44,986 bases of DNA from JANQKX01 sp039028695 (GCA_039028695.1 JBCCHN010000034.1:1-44986); one strand, 5' to 3'. Shown: positions 26,471-35,089, numbered from the stretch's first letter. Notes: generated by a model from the sequence alone, not told the origin. Made by a program: numbers and translations.

Positions 26471-27484
26471 ATGAAATCGCTTCGAGCATTGGCAGTGGCG
26501 ACGCTCACGTCGATTGCAGCGACGGGCATGGCTTCAATGGCATCGGGTCAGGAATATCCCTATAGGGACATCACCACCGCTGTTGTCTGGGGCGCGGGTG
26601 GCGGTACCGATACGATCAATCGAATGATCATGGCTGAAATGGAAAAGCATTTGCCTGTTGGTATCAACGTCATTAACCAGACTGGCGGCGTCGCGGGCTC
26701 CAACGGCATGGTTTATGTGATGAACCAGCCAGATGACGGCTACACCTTGGTGGGCCTCTCTGAATCCAACGTTACCGCGGCGGTTCAAGGGGGATGGGAC
26801 AAGCAGTTCTCATTTTGGCACCCCTTCATCGTTGGCGGCTCCCCGGACTTGATCTCCGTGCCGGCCAATTCACCCTACCAAAGCCTGGAAGAGTTGGTGA
26901 CAGCAGCCAAAGAGAATCCTGGCACGATCTCCGCCGCCGCGTCCGGATCCGGCTCGATCCACCACCTGAACCTGCTGGCCATCGAAAACGGAACCGGTGC
27001 GAAGTTTAAATTTGTTCCCTATAAGGGCTCTGCTCCGGGGCAGGAAGCCGCTGTGGCGGGCGAGGTCGATTTGGTTGTGACGTCTCTGGCCGAACAACAG
27101 CCACTGATTGCTGGTGGCCTAATCCGACCTTTGGCGACCCTCACCCCTGACTCCGCTAAACTAGGCGATGTGGAAATCGGTTCGGCCTTTGCCATGTATG
27201 ACGGGCTCGACAAGCACTTGCCATTGAAGCAGGCGATCGGCTTTGCCGTGCACGCTTCAGCACCCCAGGAAGTCAAGGATTCCTTGACCGAGGCCTTTGA
27301 TAAAGCCATGGCCTCAGACACAGTCGCCGAATGGGCCGCCGCAAACTACTACGACATTTCCGGCCAGTCGGGTGAGGAAGCCAGCAATACCTTTTCTAAT
27401 TTGGAAAGCACTTTCGCTTGGACCCTTTGGGACCTGGAAGCGGCTAAGGTAGATCCCTCTACGCTTGGCATTCCCAAGCCCTAG
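26471..27484 (+). CDS. tctC: Tripartite tricarboxylate transporter solute-binding protein (TctC family)
   Basis: 337 residues from the ATG at 26471, with AGGAGGAGGA just upstream. The signal peptide covers residues 1-~27 (KSLRALAVATLTSIAATGMASMASG). The mature part has the TctC/BUG layout: ITTAVVWGAGGGTDTINRMI, NVINQTGGVAGSNGMVYV, TISAAASGSGSIHHLNLLAI, KFKFVPYKGSAPGQEAAVAGEVDLVVTS. It binds a carboxylic acid in the periplasm for the TctAB permease. In this locus the ligand is probably a tetronate (erythronate or threonate) or its lactone. It is the first gene of the seven-gene plus-strand operon. Confidence 0.92.
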   Translation: MKSLRALAVATLTSIAATGMASMASGQEYPYRDITTAVVWGAGGGTDTINRMIMAEMEKHLPVGINVINQTGGVAGSNGMVYVMNQPDDGYTLVGLSESNVTAAVQGGWDKQFSFWHPFIVGGSPDLISVPANSPYQSLEELVTAAKENPGTISAAASGSGSIHHLNLLAIENGTGAKFKFVPYKGSAPGQEAAVAGEVDLVVTSLAEQQPLIAGGLIRPLATLTPDSAKLGDVEIGSAFAMYDGLDKHLPLKQAIGFAVHASAPQEVKDSLTEAFDKAMASDTVAEWAAANYYDISGQSGEEASNTFSNLESTFAWTLWDLEAAKVDPSTLGIPKP

Positions 27485-27515
27485 GACCCGCTAATCCAGA
27501 TGGGCCTGTGACAAT

Positions 27516-27556
27516 ACCGCCGGATGGCTTAATCTGCTTTCCGGCGGTGTTTTTTA
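27516..27556 (+). terminator. Intrinsic terminator/attenuator between tctC and tctB
   Basis: Nine-base arms ACCGCCGGA (27516-27524) and TCCGGCGGT (27540-27548) with a 15-base loop, followed by six T residues at 27550-27555. It lies 13 bases before the tctB ATG. It should end most transcripts after tctC, giving excess binding protein over permease. Confidence 0.8.
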
Positions 27557-27568
27557 TTTGGTAGGAAA

Positions 27569-28333
27569 ATGACGGACGACCGCAAAACATCTCTTCGCGC
27601 CTGGGACTTTTGGGCCGCAATTGTTTTGTTGTTTGCGAGTCTCTTTTTTCTGTTGCAGACCTCAGCTATTCCCTTTTTCAAAGCCGATGCGGCTGGGGTT
27701 GATAGTGGTAAGTGGTACAATTCAGCCGCCCTCGTGCCCTATGTGATTTTCATTGCTTTGCTTTTTTTGTCTCTGGGTCTTCTGGTTATTGCGATCCGGG
27801 ATGGAGGGGCGGCACGGGCGCTCAAATCCTGCGGCCTGAGTTTGGATCGGGAAGAGGTAACCCGAGTCGGCTGTATCGTAATCATCCTCACAGCCTATAT
27901 CGGCGGTCTAGTGCCAAGGGTAGATTTTATCCTCTCGAGCGCCTTGCTGATAATGGCCTTGACCTTTGGCTTTATCGACAGGCGCAACGATACAAGAGTT
28001 GTGGTTGGTGTATTTGTTGTCGTGCCCGCGCTCTATGCCACGCTTGCGCATTTTGATCGGGCAGAGTGGTCAAAGCCACATGATGACGATTGGGTGGCTC
28101 TTGCCGCCTTCCTGATCATGGTGATCGTAATGGTTGGGCGCGCCCTAAAATTGGGCCAATTCAATCGAATTGTATGGACAACACCCATAGTCGCCTTCCT
28201 GATCCCTACGATTTTGGTCACGGCCATGGCCTTTGGCTTCAGGCAAAACGTGCCGAACCGAGGCGGCCTGCTTTTTAGTCAGATCGAATATCACTACTAC
28301 GTGGACATTCGACCCTGGCTGCAGGGACAGTGA
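27569..28333 (+). CDS. tctB: TctB family small permease, longer than usual
   Basis: 254 residues with hydrophobic segments at about 13-32, 53-75, 98-117, 120-140, 148-163, 175-193 and 202-225. TctB proteins are usually about 150-180 residues with four segments, so this one carries roughly 80 extra residues, seemingly extra membrane segments at the C-terminal end. The call rests on position between tctC and tctA and on the N-terminal topology. An AGGA site lies upstream and the tctA ATG follows its stop by seven bases. Confidence 0.8.
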   Translation: MTDDRKTSLRAWDFWAAIVLLFASLFFLLQTSAIPFFKADAAGVDSGKWYNSAALVPYVIFIALLFLSLGLLVIAIRDGGAARALKSCGLSLDREEVTRVGCIVIILTAYIGGLVPRVDFILSSALLIMALTFGFIDRRNDTRVVVGVFVVVPALYATLAHFDRAEWSKPHDDDWVALAAFLIMVIVMVGRALKLGQFNRIVWTTPIVAFLIPTILVTAMAFGFRQNVPNRGGLLFSQIEYHYYVDIRPWLQGQ

Positions 28334-28340
28334 GGCTGGC

Positions 28341-29864
28341 ATGGACTTCGTACTGGCCCAACTGAGCGGCTTCTCCAGCAGTATCGTCGAACTGGCAAGC
28401 GACCCCATCACCTATCCCTATCTGATCATATCGGTTTTCTTAGGGATCGTTTTTGGCGCCTTACCTGGCCTGACGGCGACTTTGGCTGTCACCATCTTAA
28501 CCGGCTTTTTCGGCAATAAGCTGCCCATCGAGCAGTCCCTGATCGCATTAATCGGCGCATACGTGGGTGCGATCTATGGGGGGTCTTACCCCTCCATATT
28601 GTTGAACATTCCGGGCACGGCTGCCTCTGCCGCAACGGCTATGGACGGTTATCCCCTCGCCAAGGCTGGGAAGGGAGGACAAGCTCTTGGGCTTACCACG
28701 ACTGCATCCGTATTTGGCACGCTTTTTGGGACTTTTTGCCTGCTGATTTTTGTTTGGGTCTTGCTTCTCGTTGCGCGCCACATCGCTTCGCCCGAGAAAG
28801 CACTGCTTGCCCTGCTGGGCATCCTTTTGTCCGGAACACTCATGAGCCAAGACCTGGTCATAAAGGGGTGGATTTCCGGCCTCATCGGGTTGGCTATGGC
28901 CATGGTAGGTTTAGACCCCATTTTGTCCGAAGAGCGTTTTACCTTTGGCTGGTCTTATCTGCTGTCAGGTTTTCAAATTGTGCCGGTCTTGATGGGGGCC
29001 TTTGCCGTGCCTCAGATCATGGAAGGCCTGCATGCAAGAAACCTCTCCAGTATCCCGCTACAGGTCGGCCGAATTCTGCCGCAGCTTTCTGAAATTGTCC
29101 GGCGTTCCCCGACCATTCTTCGCTCTGGTGCCATCGGCACAGGTATTGGTGCGTTGCCTGGCGTGGGAGAAGACGTGGCGGGTTGGGTCTCCTATGGTGT
29201 GGGCAAAGGGGCCTCAAGGGACGGTGCCTCCTTCGGTAAAGGGTCCTTTAATGGCCTTCTCTCGGCAGAGACCGCCAACAATGCGGCTATCGGCGGTGCA
29301 CTCATACCTCTCTTGGTTCTGGGCATTCCAGGTTCACCACCGGCCGCGGCCCTCCTCGGTGCCTTAAAGATCAACAATGTGATCCCCGGGCCCACTATCG
29401 ACCCAGCGCTCATCTTGCATGTGGTCGCCATACTCGTGATGGCCTCCTGCGCAATATTCCTGATGGGCCTCTTCACCGCGCGGGTATTCATTCTTATTCT
29501 GCGCCTGCCACAGAACGTCTTCCTGCCCATCGTCATGGTCTTAACCACATTGGGCTCCTTTTCGGTCGGTGGCGGAATAAACGATCTCTTCTTAATGTTG
29601 GGCGTCGGCTTTTTAGCCTATGCCATGCGATGCATGATGTATCCCATAGCTCCCCTGGTCATCGGAGTCATTCTAGGCGGGCTATTTGACGAAACCTTTC
29701 GCCGTACTCTGCTGCTCTCAGATGGTGATCTTTCAGTTTTCCTTTCCCGACCGGGCTCTGCCATCTTATTGGCCCTGAATGTCTTATTGATCGTGACGCA
29801 AATTCCAACGTTGAAGAGATGGCTGACCTGCATCCCTTCGGCGATCATTTCAAAAAGGATTTAG
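28341..29864 (+). CDS. tctA: Tripartite tricarboxylate transporter large permease (TctA family)
   Basis: 507 residues with about 11-12 membrane segments. The start at ATG 28341 matches family N-termini; frames open further upstream only overlap tctB. Diagnostic TctA blocks are GIVFGALPGLTATLAV, GAIYGGSYPSILLNIPGTAASAATAMDGYPLAKAGKGGQALG, and the duplicated second half with GIGALPGVGEDVAGWVSYGVGK, ETANNAAIGGALIPLLVLGIPGSPPAAALLGAL. It carries out proton/sodium-driven uptake of the acid delivered by TctC. The next gene starts five bases after its stop. Confidence 0.95.
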   Translation: MDFVLAQLSGFSSSIVELASDPITYPYLIISVFLGIVFGALPGLTATLAVTILTGFFGNKLPIEQSLIALIGAYVGAIYGGSYPSILLNIPGTAASAATAMDGYPLAKAGKGGQALGLTTTASVFGTLFGTFCLLIFVWVLLLVARHIASPEKALLALLGILLSGTLMSQDLVIKGWISGLIGLAMAMVGLDPILSEERFTFGWSYLLSGFQIVPVLMGAFAVPQIMEGLHARNLSSIPLQVGRILPQLSEIVRRSPTILRSGAIGTGIGALPGVGEDVAGWVSYGVGKGASRDGASFGKGSFNGLLSAETANNAAIGGALIPLLVLGIPGSPPAAALLGALKINNVIPGPTIDPALILHVVAILVMASCAIFLMGLFTARVFILILRLPQNVFLPIVMVLTTLGSFSVGGGINDLFLMLGVGFLAYAMRCMMYPIAPLVIGVILGGLFDETFRRTLLLSDGDLSVFLSRPGSAILLALNVLLIVTQIPTLKRWLTCIPSAIISKRI

Positions 29865-29868
29865 CCTA

Positions 29869-30183
29869 ATGTTCGCGGTGATCGTGGAATTTGAGGTAGA
29901 CTTAGACTACCTATCCGAATTTGTTGACCTGTTGCGTGTTCAGGCCAAAAATTCCCTTGAGCGAGAAATAGGCTGTCATCGCTTCGATGTCTGGACAGAT
30001 AGCGAGCGCCGTCAGTTCATTTATCTTTATGAGATTTATCAAGATGAGAACGCCTTTCAAGAACACCTTGCATCAGAGCACTTCAAGGTCTTCGATGAAA
30101 AGGTCCGGCCATTTGTAACAAACAAAAATGTCTCGACCTGGAACCAGCCGCTCTCAGTCTTGAATGTTGAAACAGAAAGTTAA
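29869..30183 (+). CDS. ABM-domain (antibiotic biosynthesis monooxygenase-like) protein
   Basis: 104 residues with the dimeric alpha-beta barrel pattern of the ABM family: FAVIVEFEVDLDYLSEFVDLLR, EREIGCHRFDVW, FIYLYEIYQDENAFQEHLASEHFKVF. Family members include quinol monooxygenases (YgiN) and the phospho-AI-2 isomerase LsrG. In a sugar-acid operon a small isomerase or tautomerase role like that of LsrG is conceivable, for example shifting a carbonyl between C2 and C3, but nothing in the sequence proves it. It is embedded in the operon, between tctA and the lactonase-like gene. Confidence 0.78.
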   Translation: MFAVIVEFEVDLDYLSEFVDLLRVQAKNSLEREIGCHRFDVWTDSERRQFIYLYEIYQDENAFQEHLASEHFKVFDEKVRPFVTNKNVSTWNQPLSVLNVETES

Positions 30184-30188
30184 TCGTG

Positions 30189-30992
30189 ATGGACGATCTC
30201 TGGGAAGTATATGCCATCAAGTATGCGGAGCGAAACAGTCGTACCCGCCATCAGTCCTTCGTCCTGGATGACGATCACGCAACTCCTCATGATATGGACT
30301 ATTTTTTGTGGGTCCTTCGTTCAGGCAGCAGAACAATCGTCGTTGATACGGGCTACGATGAAGCCGAGGGAAAACGGCGAGGGCGCCCCATATTGCGCGA
30401 CCCGGTACCAGCGCTTAAATCTGTTGACGTGGCCGCAGATAGCGTGGACACGTTGATTCTGACCCACCTGCACTACGACCATGCGGGTGGCATCGACCTT
30501 TTTCCAAGGGCCCAAATCCATCTGCAAGAGGCAGAACTCTCTTTTGTGACTGGACCTTGCATGTGTCATGGCCATTTGCGGAAGCCTTTCAGCGCCGATC
30601 ATGTGTGCAGCGTTATCCAACGTCTCTATTCCGGGCGAATCACCATTCATAACGGGGACGGCTTGATTGCGCCAGGAGTCACCGTTCACCATATCGGCGG
30701 TCACACGGCAGGGCTGCAGGCGGTACGGGTCAAAACAAAATCCGGTTGGTTTTGTTTGGCATCGGACGCCTCTCACTACTATGAGAATTTTCTCACTGGC
30801 ACACCCTTTCCCATCGTCGTCGATGTTGCGGCCATGTTGGACGGCTTCCAGACCATCCAGGGCCTGGCCTCCAAGCCCTCGCTTGTGGTGCCCGGGCATG
30901 ATCCTCTGGTATTCGACTACTTCGAGCCGATGGACGGACTGGCGCCTTACGTGCGGCGGCTCGATCTTGGGCCAAGATCCGACTTTTGTTAA
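30189..30992 (+). CDS. Metallo-beta-lactamase-fold hydrolase, AHL-lactonase-like
   Basis: 267 residues from the ATG at 30189 (a GTG at 30186 is adjacent). It has the full dinuclear zinc ligand set: THLHYDHAGG (about residues 92-101), IGGHTAG, LASDASHYYE and VPGHDPL. The arrangement and the Tyr-bearing SHYYEN segment are those of N-acyl-homoserine lactonases such as AiiA/AttM. In this operon the likelier substrate is a sugar lactone (for example a tetronolactone) that must be opened before OtnK/OtnC can act. Quorum-signal breakdown cannot be excluded. Confidence 0.87.
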   Translation: MDDLWEVYAIKYAERNSRTRHQSFVLDDDHATPHDMDYFLWVLRSGSRTIVVDTGYDEAEGKRRGRPILRDPVPALKSVDVAADSVDTLILTHLHYDHAGGIDLFPRAQIHLQEAELSFVTGPCMCHGHLRKPFSADHVCSVIQRLYSGRITIHNGDGLIAPGVTVHHIGGHTAGLQAVRVKTKSGWFCLASDASHYYENFLTGTPFPIVVDVAAMLDGFQTIQGLASKPSLVVPGHDPLVFDYFEPMDGLAPYVRRLDLGPRSDFC

Positions 30993-31004
30993 GGGGGATG
31001 AAGC

Positions 31005-32261
31005 GTGCTGTTGGGCTGTATTGGCGATGATTTTACAGGATCCAGTGATCTGGCGCTGACCTTGTCGAAAGAAGGCATGCGGACCGTTGTATGTTGCGGT
31101 GTACCCAACGAGGGCACTTTGATGGAGGCGGATTCCGCCGTCGTCGCCCTCAAATCCAGAACTTGCCCCGTGCCTCAAGCGGTGGAGGAAAGCCTCGCGG
31201 CTCTGGCATGGCTGCGCCGGCAGGGCTGTCAAAAATTCTTTTTCAAGTATTGCTCCACCTTCGATTCCACACCTCAAGGAAATATTGGTCCGGTCATTGA
31301 TGCACTAATGGCGGAATTGCAGTGCGATCTGACCATCGTCTGTCCGGCATTTCCCGCCACTGGCCGCACCCTCTATAATGGTCATCTCTTCGTTCAAGAC
31401 CATTTGCTCAACGAATCGGGTATGGAGAATCACCCTTTGACTCCCATGACCGACCCGGACATCAGACGATGGCTTGCGCCTCAATCCAGCCGGACCGTTG
31501 GCCATGTGCCCCATCAAGAGGTTACGACCGGCTCTGATACCATCCGATCCGGGCTACAGCGGGAAGCGGCAGCCGGCAGATCGCTCGTGGTCGTCGATGC
31601 TATTTGCGAAGCGGACTTGCGGGCCATTTGCCTTGCCGCCCGAGACGTGACTCTTATAACCGGGGGCTCGGGCATCGCTTTAGGACTGCCCTCCGTGTTG
31701 ATGTCGGAGAACCGAAAGAAGCGGCCTGAACATCAGTGGCGAGGCTCTGCAAAACCGGCTGTCGTCCTGGCTGGTTCTTGTTCCAAGGCGACTTTAGAAC
31801 AAGTCGCCCGCTATCGGGAAGATCATCCCTCCTTTCAGATAGATCCCGATTTGGTCATCGCGGGATCTCAAAGTGCCGCCGCGGTAGCAGACTGGGCCGT
31901 TGATCACTTGGATCGGTGTCCCATGATATTTTCTTCCGCCGATCCCAGCGCCATCCGTGCTGTGCAGGAAAAATTTGGAAGAGATCGCTCTTCTACGGCG
32001 ATCGAGATCTTTTTTGCTGAGATGGCCCGCCTTCTTCATTTACAGGGTGTGGGTCGACTGGTCGCCGCCGGCGGGGAAACCTCTGGGGCGGTAACCGCTG
32101 GGCTGGAGATAACGGCATTGGAGGTTGGGCCTGAAATTGCGCCGGGTGTACCAGCGCTTCAAAGTAAAGATCCGGACTTGGTCCTGGCCCTAAAGTCGGG
32201 CAATTTCGGTGGACCTGATTTTCTAGCCAAAGCTGTTGACATTTTGGGCGACACTCGATGA
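31005..32261 (+). CDS. otnK: 3-oxo-tetronate 4-kinase OtnK (DUF1537 family)
   Basis: 418 residues. The N-terminal substrate domain begins GCIGDDFTGSSDLA and contains the OtnK hallmark YCSTFDSTPQGNIGPV. The C-terminal ATP-binding domain has VLAGSCSKATLEQV and a Gly-rich AAGGETSGAV loop near the end. DUF1537 kinases phosphorylate four-carbon acid sugars; the OtnK group acts on 3-oxo-tetronate at O4. The start is GTG 31005 with AAGGGGG seven bases upstream; the nearby ATG at 30998 is out of frame. Its stop overlaps the otnC ATG (ATGA), the usual otnK-otnC coupling. Confidence 0.92.
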   Translation: MLLGCIGDDFTGSSDLALTLSKEGMRTVVCCGVPNEGTLMEADSAVVALKSRTCPVPQAVEESLAALAWLRRQGCQKFFFKYCSTFDSTPQGNIGPVIDALMAELQCDLTIVCPAFPATGRTLYNGHLFVQDHLLNESGMENHPLTPMTDPDIRRWLAPQSSRTVGHVPHQEVTTGSDTIRSGLQREAAAGRSLVVVDAICEADLRAICLAARDVTLITGGSGIALGLPSVLMSENRKKRPEHQWRGSAKPAVVLAGSCSKATLEQVARYREDHPSFQIDPDLVIAGSQSAAAVADWAVDHLDRCPMIFSSADPSAIRAVQEKFGRDRSSTAIEIFFAEMARLLHLQGVGRLVAAGGETSGAVTAGLEITALEVGPEIAPGVPALQSKDPDLVLALKSGNFGGPDFLAKAVDILGDTR

Positions 32262-32914
32262 CCCCGGAGACCGCCCTTCGTGAACTGATATGTGATCTGG
32301 CTAAATCTCTATTCGAGCGTGGCCTGACCTCGGGGGCATCGGGCAATATCTCCGCCCAACTGCCGGACGGCAGCATTTTGGTGACTCCAACCGGCTCCAG
32401 CTTCCGAGATTTGGATCCGTCCCGATTGAGCCATATTGGCAGCCGTGGCGCGCTGCTGGGGGGCGACGCCCCCACAAAGGAATTGGCCCTTCATACCGCC
32501 TTTTACGAAACCCGCGGGGCTCAGAGCGGCGCCGTTGTTCACCTTCACTCTACCCATTCAGTGGCTGTTTCGCTTCTGCCGAACATTGATCCGGATAATG
32601 TTTTGCCACCCTTGACGGCTTATTCGATCATGCGACTGGGCAAGGTCAAACTGTTGCCCTTTTTTCGCCCAGGCGATCCGGCGATGGGTCAGGCTGTTCG
32701 GGGGTTGGCGGGCAAACGCAGTGCCGTTTTGCTCGCCAATCATGGCCCGGTGGTTGCCGCTAAGGATCTGGAAGCTGCCGTCTATGCCATGGAGGAGCTA
32801 GAGGAGAGTTGCAAGCTGTTGCTCCTGTTAGAGGGAAAACACCCAAAACTCCTCACATCCGAGCAGGTTCAAGAGGTCGTTCAGCACTTTCATGTGGAAT
32901 GGGACGAGAAGTGA
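32258..32914 (+). CDS. otnC: 3-oxo-tetronate 4-phosphate decarboxylase OtnC (class II aldolase fold)
   Basis: 218 residues of the class II aldolase/adducin fold. Visible features are GLTSGASGNISAQ (phosphate-binding Ser/Asn loop), ILVTPTGSSFRDLDP, KELALHTAFYETR, the zinc His pair in VVHLHSTHS, and ANHGPVV carrying the third His. With OtnK it would convert 3-oxo-tetronate 4-phosphate to dihydroxyacetone phosphate and CO2, feeding glycolysis. It is the last gene of the operon. A perfect palindrome GTGATTT-GA-AAATCAC (32911-32926) overlaps the stop codon. Confidence 0.9.
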   Translation: MTPETALRELICDLAKSLFERGLTSGASGNISAQLPDGSILVTPTGSSFRDLDPSRLSHIGSRGALLGGDAPTKELALHTAFYETRGAQSGAVVHLHSTHSVAVSLLPNIDPDNVLPPLTAYSIMRLGKVKLLPFFRPGDPAMGQAVRGLAGKRSAVLLANHGPVVAAKDLEAAVYAMEELEESCKLLLLLEGKHPKLLTSEQVQEVVQHFHVEWDEK

Positions 32915-32926
32915 TTTGAAAATCAC

Positions 32927-33398
32927 ACCGCAATGAACCGACCTGCGCAAACGTAAAAAATTGGGATCCGAAGGTCGTGGTTGGGCTGGAGGAGGGCAAT
33001 AAAATCATGTGGGGTACATCATATTCGCTTCCGTCCACGATCAAGGCGGCAAGCGGCGACTCACAATAATCTTCCGTTCCGGCTGGAAAGGGCAGCCTTT
33101 CCCGACCAGGGAGAATAAGAGCCTGGTAATAATCAGATTTTATTCGGCTCAAAATGCTCATGATGCTGAAATGTCGATTGCGGCTTCCCGCAATTTTTCA
33201 TAATTGAAATTTATGTGCGACATCCACTGTTTGGCATTTTGTCAGTGGGAAGTTGCGTTACCCTTTAAAAAAAATCCCGCTCATTGGAAAAGAATCGTTT
33301 CATATGGCCATTGATCAAGGGTCTGACCAAACATTATTGTCGTGAAATCGTGCATCACACGTCACTGGTCTCATGAGATTGAGTTGGTATCGTATAGT
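32927..33398. other. Intergenic stretch before the binding-protein/TRIC fusion gene
   Basis: 472 bases without a supported gene. Contains a 7-bp hairpin GGAAAGG-GCAG-CCTTTCC (33085-33102) without a T-run, and an A-rich segment around 33265. The promoter of the next gene should lie here. A minus-strand frame at 32853-33161 has no ribosome binding site or known motif. Confidence 0.4.
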
Positions 33399-34922
33399 AT
33401 GAAGAGGTTTGACTTAAATTTGGGCAGGTTGCTGATCATTGTCCTTGCCTTTCTAATGTGGCCTCACTTGCCGGCTCATGCCGACCAACATCGAAACTTG
33501 ATCAGTGGTTGGGATGCGCTGCCCCCTTATTCCTACCTCGAGTCCAAGCAAGGTGTTCCCCATTGGCAAGGACTTGATGTTGAACTGCTGCAAGAAATTG
33601 CGAGACGTGCCGGCTATCCGATTGAGTATGCTGACCTTGATTGGCCGACCCTTGTTCAAGGCATCGAAAGCGGCATTGTCGATATGGTTCCGCAGGCGAC
33701 GTACACCTCCACAAGAGATGCCTTTGCGGTGTTCTCGCGACCCTATCGTCACGAAACGGTAGTGATGATCGCCAAACGTGGGCAGAGTGCCAACCTACCA
33801 GCCGATACGCCGGGCGAATTGGTCCGAATGATCAAGGCGACAGGATTTCGCCTTGGTGTGCTCCGAGGCGCTGCCTATCCAGATGCTGAAATTCGGGCAT
33901 TCATTTCCGATCCAGCTAACTCCGATCAAGTCGTTGAACTCGAGGCAAATGAATTTCTCAATAGCCTGATATTCGGTCAGATAGATGGATATTTGTCGGA
34001 TCAGATCATGGCAGCAAACGAGATCGAGATCAGAGATGCAGGTGACTTCGTCGAGGAACACCCACTTAGAATTAATGGCGACCTCTACCTTATGTTCAGC
34101 AAGACGTCGGTCCAGCCCGAAGTCGTCACTGCTTTCAATCAGGCTATCGAAAGCGTTCACGCCGACGGAACCTATCGTCGGCTCAACGAAAAATATGCTT
34201 TCCCAATACTAGTCAAATTGACCCTAAACAACGATTGGTTTTTTGCCGTCGACATCATCGGCACGATTGCCTTTGCTCTCTCAGGCCTTTTGCTCGCATT
34301 TCGTTATAACTACGATATTTTTGGCGCTTTTATCCTAGCCGCATTACCTGCCGTCGGCGGCGGCGTTGTGCGTGACTTAATCACCAATCGTGACACGCTC
34401 GCATTCCTCTCCTCACCGATTTATCTCCAGGTTATTATGATCCTCGTCGTCGGTGGATATGCGGCCATTCGAGTCACGATGGCGATGCGCAAGCGCAGCC
34501 TTGGGGCGGCGGCAGTCGCTTTTTTTGGACGCCGCCGTGATCAGATCAACCGTTTGGTGCAGGTTTCCGATGCGATTGGCCTTGCCGCCTTTACCGTCAC
34601 TGGAGTTGTTGTCGCGCTTGCTACCGGATCTTCACCCATTTGGCTTTGGGGTCCGCTTCTTGCGGCTATTACGGCGGCAGGCGGTGGCATTCTGCGCGAT
34701 GTTGTTCGATCTGATCCGGACGTACCCTTCATCAAAGGCGAGTTTTACCCTGAAATCGCCGTTATTTGGGGGTTGATTCTTTCCTTCTATTTCGAGCACG
34801 AGTCACGTCACCTTAGTATGAACGATGTCACCATTGGTATCGTCGTGACCTTCGTCGGCGCGTTCCTTACACGCATAGCAACCATTTATTTCGGCATCCG
34901 CAGCCCTCGATTTTCGAGCTAA
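33399..34922 (+). CDS. Fusion of periplasmic solute-binding domain and TRIC/UPF0126 membrane domain
   Basis: 507 residues from the ATG at 33399, chosen because it gives a signal peptide (KRFDLNLGR then a hydrophobic run, cleavage after AHA at ~28); a GTG at 33342 would precede it with 19 polar residues. Residues 30-268 form a family-3 type (amino-acid-like) binding domain: PPYSYLE, WQGLDVELLQEIARRAG, VDMVPQATYTSTRD, GTYRRLNEKYAFP. Residues 281-~485 carry two tandem UPF0126/TRIC repeats: IIGTIAFALSGLLLA with PAVGGGVVRDLI (318-328), and AIGLAAFTVTGVVVA with TAAGGGILRDVV (425-435). Bacterial UPF0126 proteins are TRIC-like cation channels or small-molecule transporters. The fusion suggests a ligand captured in the periplasm is handed to, or gates, the membrane part. 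Confidence 0.88.
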   Translation: MKRFDLNLGRLLIIVLAFLMWPHLPAHADQHRNLISGWDALPPYSYLESKQGVPHWQGLDVELLQEIARRAGYPIEYADLDWPTLVQGIESGIVDMVPQATYTSTRDAFAVFSRPYRHETVVMIAKRGQSANLPADTPGELVRMIKATGFRLGVLRGAAYPDAEIRAFISDPANSDQVVELEANEFLNSLIFGQIDGYLSDQIMAANEIEIRDAGDFVEEHPLRINGDLYLMFSKTSVQPEVVTAFNQAIESVHADGTYRRLNEKYAFPILVKLTLNNDWFFAVDIIGTIAFALSGLLLAFRYNYDIFGAFILAALPAVGGGVVRDLITNRDTLAFLSSPIYLQVIMILVVGGYAAIRVTMAMRKRSLGAAAVAFFGRRRDQINRLVQVSDAIGLAAFTVTGVVVALATGSSPIWLWGPLLAAITAAGGGILRDVVRSDPDVPFIKGEFYPEIAVIWGLILSFYFEHESRHLSMNDVTIGIVVTFVGAFLTRIATIYFGIRSPRFSS

Positions 34923-35089
34923 TGCTCATCCCTTGTCGCATGAGAGTTCTTTGATGTCGTAGTCCCAATATTTTACTACAGATGCTGATTGAGATGGCGT
35001 TGCATCTAGAACCGTTGAGAAAGGTCATGACCGCTCTGGTTCAGCCTCGATAAAGGTCACCGATAGTTCAAAGGGCGACAACAGCGCTG
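34923..35089. other. Short intergenic stretch after the fusion gene
   Basis: No gene or clear terminator seen. It is the first part of a gene-poor region that runs to 36255. Confidence 0.4.

Noticed and set aside
32911..32926. Perfect palindrome GTGATTT-GA-AAATCAC as an otnC terminator
   Set aside because: The two-base centre leaves only a short stem and no T-run follows; it includes the otnC stop codon. It could be a protein site but evidence is lacking.
33085..33102. GGAAAGG-GCAG-CCTTTCC hairpin as terminator or riboswitch element
   Set aside because: Isolated 7-bp stem with no T-run and no further conserved structure.
32853..33161. Minus-strand 102-codon frame overlapping the end of otnC
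   Set aside because: No ribosome binding site, overlaps a well-supported gene, no family features.
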